The position numbers and the translations under genes are program-made. From Bacteroidia bacterium (GTDB lineage Bacteria; Bacteroidota; Bacteroidia; J057), in the NCBI GenBank assembly GCA_041391665.1, contig JAWKNO010000002.1, positions 1,178,001-1,242,000 on the forward strand: 64,000 nt of DNA, given 5' to 3'. Positions 62,618-64,000 of this stretch are shown here, piece by piece. Below the pieces are notes generated by a model that ran no database searches, was not told where the DNA came from, and saw nothing but the letters and a program-made list of their open reading frames with translations. Position 1 is the stretch's first letter. Every line of letters begins with the position of its first letter.

Positions 62618-63697
62618 ATGAGCAATGATCTGTCCACGCATCCGTTGCTGAAGATTCCCATCTTTCAAAATCGCCTGTTGATTCACATCCTTCTTTGGTT
62701 TAGTTATGTGAGTTTTTTTGCGATTGTGAATGCTGGTGGGCAGGACGAATTTACGGAGGCGTTTATCGACCAGTTGATCATGTTGCCGGTAAAACTGGCG
62801 GCAGTGTATCCGACTTTGTATATACTCATACCCAGGTTTTTGCTTAGCCGGAAATACTGGACATTCGTTTTTTTGATCATTTGTCTGATGCTTCTGGCGG
62901 GTCTGATTCAGCGGGCGATTATTTACTATATCATTTATCCGGTCAAGTATCCCGATTTTTCCCTTACAGAGCTCGAACCCTTTATTCATGGGTACAAGAT
63001 CATCCGCACGGTATTACAAATTGCGTATGTGCTGATATTTACGTCTGCCATAAAAATTACGAAATACTGGTATGATGATCAGCAAAAGGCACGTGAACTG
63101 GTTCAGGAAAAACTGGAAGCGGAGCTAAAATTTCTCAAAGCCCAGATTCATCCCCATTTTCTATTTAACACCCTCAACAACCTCTATGCACTGAGCCTTA
63201 AAAAATCAGATCATGCTCCGGAGGTTGTACTGCGGCTTTCGGGGCTGGTAAATTATATGCTCTATGATGCGAGCGCACCCAAAGTTCCCCTATCCCGGGA
63301 AATAGACAGTATTCACAATTACATAGCCCTGGAAAAAATCCGCTACGGGCAAAATCTTGATATATTTTTTGATGTTACCGGCAATATTACCGGGACGCAG
63401 ATTCCGCCTATGTTGTTGCTGCCATTTATCGAAAACAGCTTTAAACATGGCGCAAGTGATGAGACCGATGACAAATGGATTACCGCCAATCTGAATGTCA
63501 ATAATGAATACCTGACATTTAAGGTGGAAAATGGAAAACCCGGATTCAGGCTAAATCCGCGCGAAAATTATCCGGGAGGCATCGGACTACAGAATGTGAA
63601 AAGAAGACTAGAACTGCTTTACCCCGGCAGATTTGAACTAAAAATCTTCGATGAAAGCAGCACTTTTCTGGTTATATTAAAAATCATACTCGAATAG
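62618..63697 (+). CDS. LytS/YehU-type sensor histidine kinase
   Basis: The 359-aa protein has four predicted membrane helices in the first 150 residues (LLIHILLWFSYVSFFAIV, KLAAVYPTLYILI, FVFLIICLMLLAGLI, IAYVLIFTSAI). A cytoplasmic His_kinase domain follows: FLKAQIHPHFLFNTLNNLYA with the phosphorylated His in QIHPHFLFN, LPFIENSFKHGASDE (N-box) and GGIGLQNVKRRLELLYPG (G-box). It has no periplasmic sensor domain. Its partner regulator starts 9 bp after its stop. Confidence 0.93.
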   Translation: MSNDLSTHPLLKIPIFQNRLLIHILLWFSYVSFFAIVNAGGQDEFTEAFIDQLIMLPVKLAAVYPTLYILIPRFLLSRKYWTFVFLIICLMLLAGLIQRAIIYYIIYPVKYPDFSLTELEPFIHGYKIIRTVLQIAYVLIFTSAIKITKYWYDDQQKARELVQEKLEAELKFLKAQIHPHFLFNTLNNLYALSLKKSDHAPEVVLRLSGLVNYMLYDASAPKVPLSREIDSIHNYIALEKIRYGQNLDIFFDVTGNITGTQIPPMLLLPFIENSFKHGASDETDDKWITANLNVNNEYLTFKVENGKPGFRLNPRENYPGGIGLQNVKRRLELLYPGRFELKIFDESSTFLVILKIILE

Positions 63698-63706
63698 CTC
63701 AGTCTT

Positions 63707-64000
63707 ATGAAGATCAGATGTGTAATCGTTGATGACGAACCACTCGCACTCGATGTGCTGGAGTCTTATATAGAAAAAATCGAAGACCTGGAACTGGTCG
63801 CCCGGGTAGAAAATGCCATCGAAGCATTTAATCTTCTCAATCGGGAAAAAGTCGATTTACTTTTTCTGGATATCCAAATGCCCCGGCTTACCGGGATTGA
63901 ATTGCTGAAAAATATCAGCCATCCACCGCGGGTGATCTTTACGACAGCCTATCGCGATTATGCACTTCAGGGATACGAATTAGATGTCGTGGATTACCTG
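63707..64000 (+). CDS. LytTR-type response regulator, N-terminal part (cut by window end)
   Basis: Ninety-eight codons of a receiver domain are visible: IRCVIVDDEPLALDVLESYI at the start, the phosphoacceptor Asp in LLFLDIQMPRLTGIELL and the switch Thr in VIFTTAYRDYALQGYELD. The receiver type and the LytS-type kinase upstream indicate a C-terminal LytTR DNA-binding domain beyond the window. The start codon is 9 bp after the kinase stop. Confidence 0.9.
   Translation, partial: MKIRCVIVDDEPLALDVLESYIEKIEDLELVARVENAIEAFNLLNREKVDLLFLDIQMPRLTGIELLKNISHPPRVIFTTAYRDYALQGYELDVVDYL

Overview
The window is a 64 kb piece of a Bacteroidota chromosome. This is supported by a type IX secretion C-terminal sorting domain (the beta-helix protein at 43.8-45.2 kb), TAnnTTTG-type promoter elements, many short lipoproteins with N-terminal Cys, a DUF4296 lipoprotein, a LytS/LytTR sensor-regulator pair and MutS2. 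Genus cannot be fixed from the sequence; a marine or freshwater Saprospiria/Cytophagia-like organism is a guess.

Region 1 (1.7-38.7 kb) is a complete extracellular contractile injection system (eCIS), a phage-tail-like syringe. All its genes point one way with short gaps or overlaps. Order: cap (Pvc16/DUF4255), a 419-aa unknown, two sheaths, two tubes, DUF5908, CIS_tube/LysM hub protein, VgrG-like spike, PAAR tip, gp25 wedge, a giant gp6-like wedge with about 23 carbohydrate-binding-like repeats, a second large wedge protein, an 893-aa unknown, the tape measure, three cargo/effector candidates (L,D-transpeptidase-like, DUF4157 eCIS-core, Het-C-like), a ParA-like ATPase, a 2414-aa protein with 24 PKD repeats, and the AAA+ ATPase. 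The three cargo candidates share a PFF-x7-FF motif starting at residue 18 or 19, the strongest candidate here for a cargo-loading signal. There is no membrane anchoring complex (no TssJLM) and no capsid or terminase, so this is neither a canonical T6SS nor a prophage.

Region 2 (38.7-50.1 kb) is ordinary chromosome: a cytochrome c/sugar dehydrogenase lipoprotein, an MCE (Mla-type) lipid transport operon, small lipoproteins, a secreted beta-helix protein, a DUF3300-like Y/W-rich protein, a Tat-exported enolase-superfamily enzyme, a DUF3365 heme-binding-like lipoprotein and an aldose-1-epimerase-like lipoprotein.

Region 3 (50.2-57.2 kb) is an AT-rich defence island: a retron (structured leader RNA, 73-aa ORF, XRE-HTH protein, retron-type reverse transcriptase) facing a convergent type I Mokosh pair (PLD nuclease; kinase-SF1 helicase). 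Its right edge abuts tRNA-Ser(CGA), whose 3' end is partly duplicated about 100 bp towards the island, which suggests tRNA-targeted integration.

Region 4 (57.8-64 kb) is core chromosome: tRNA-Ser, smpB, DinB-family protein, folA, DUF4296 lipoprotein, mutS2, then a LytS-type histidine kinase and the start of its LytTR-type response regulator, cut by the window end. The window start cuts an M14-type carboxypeptidase gene.
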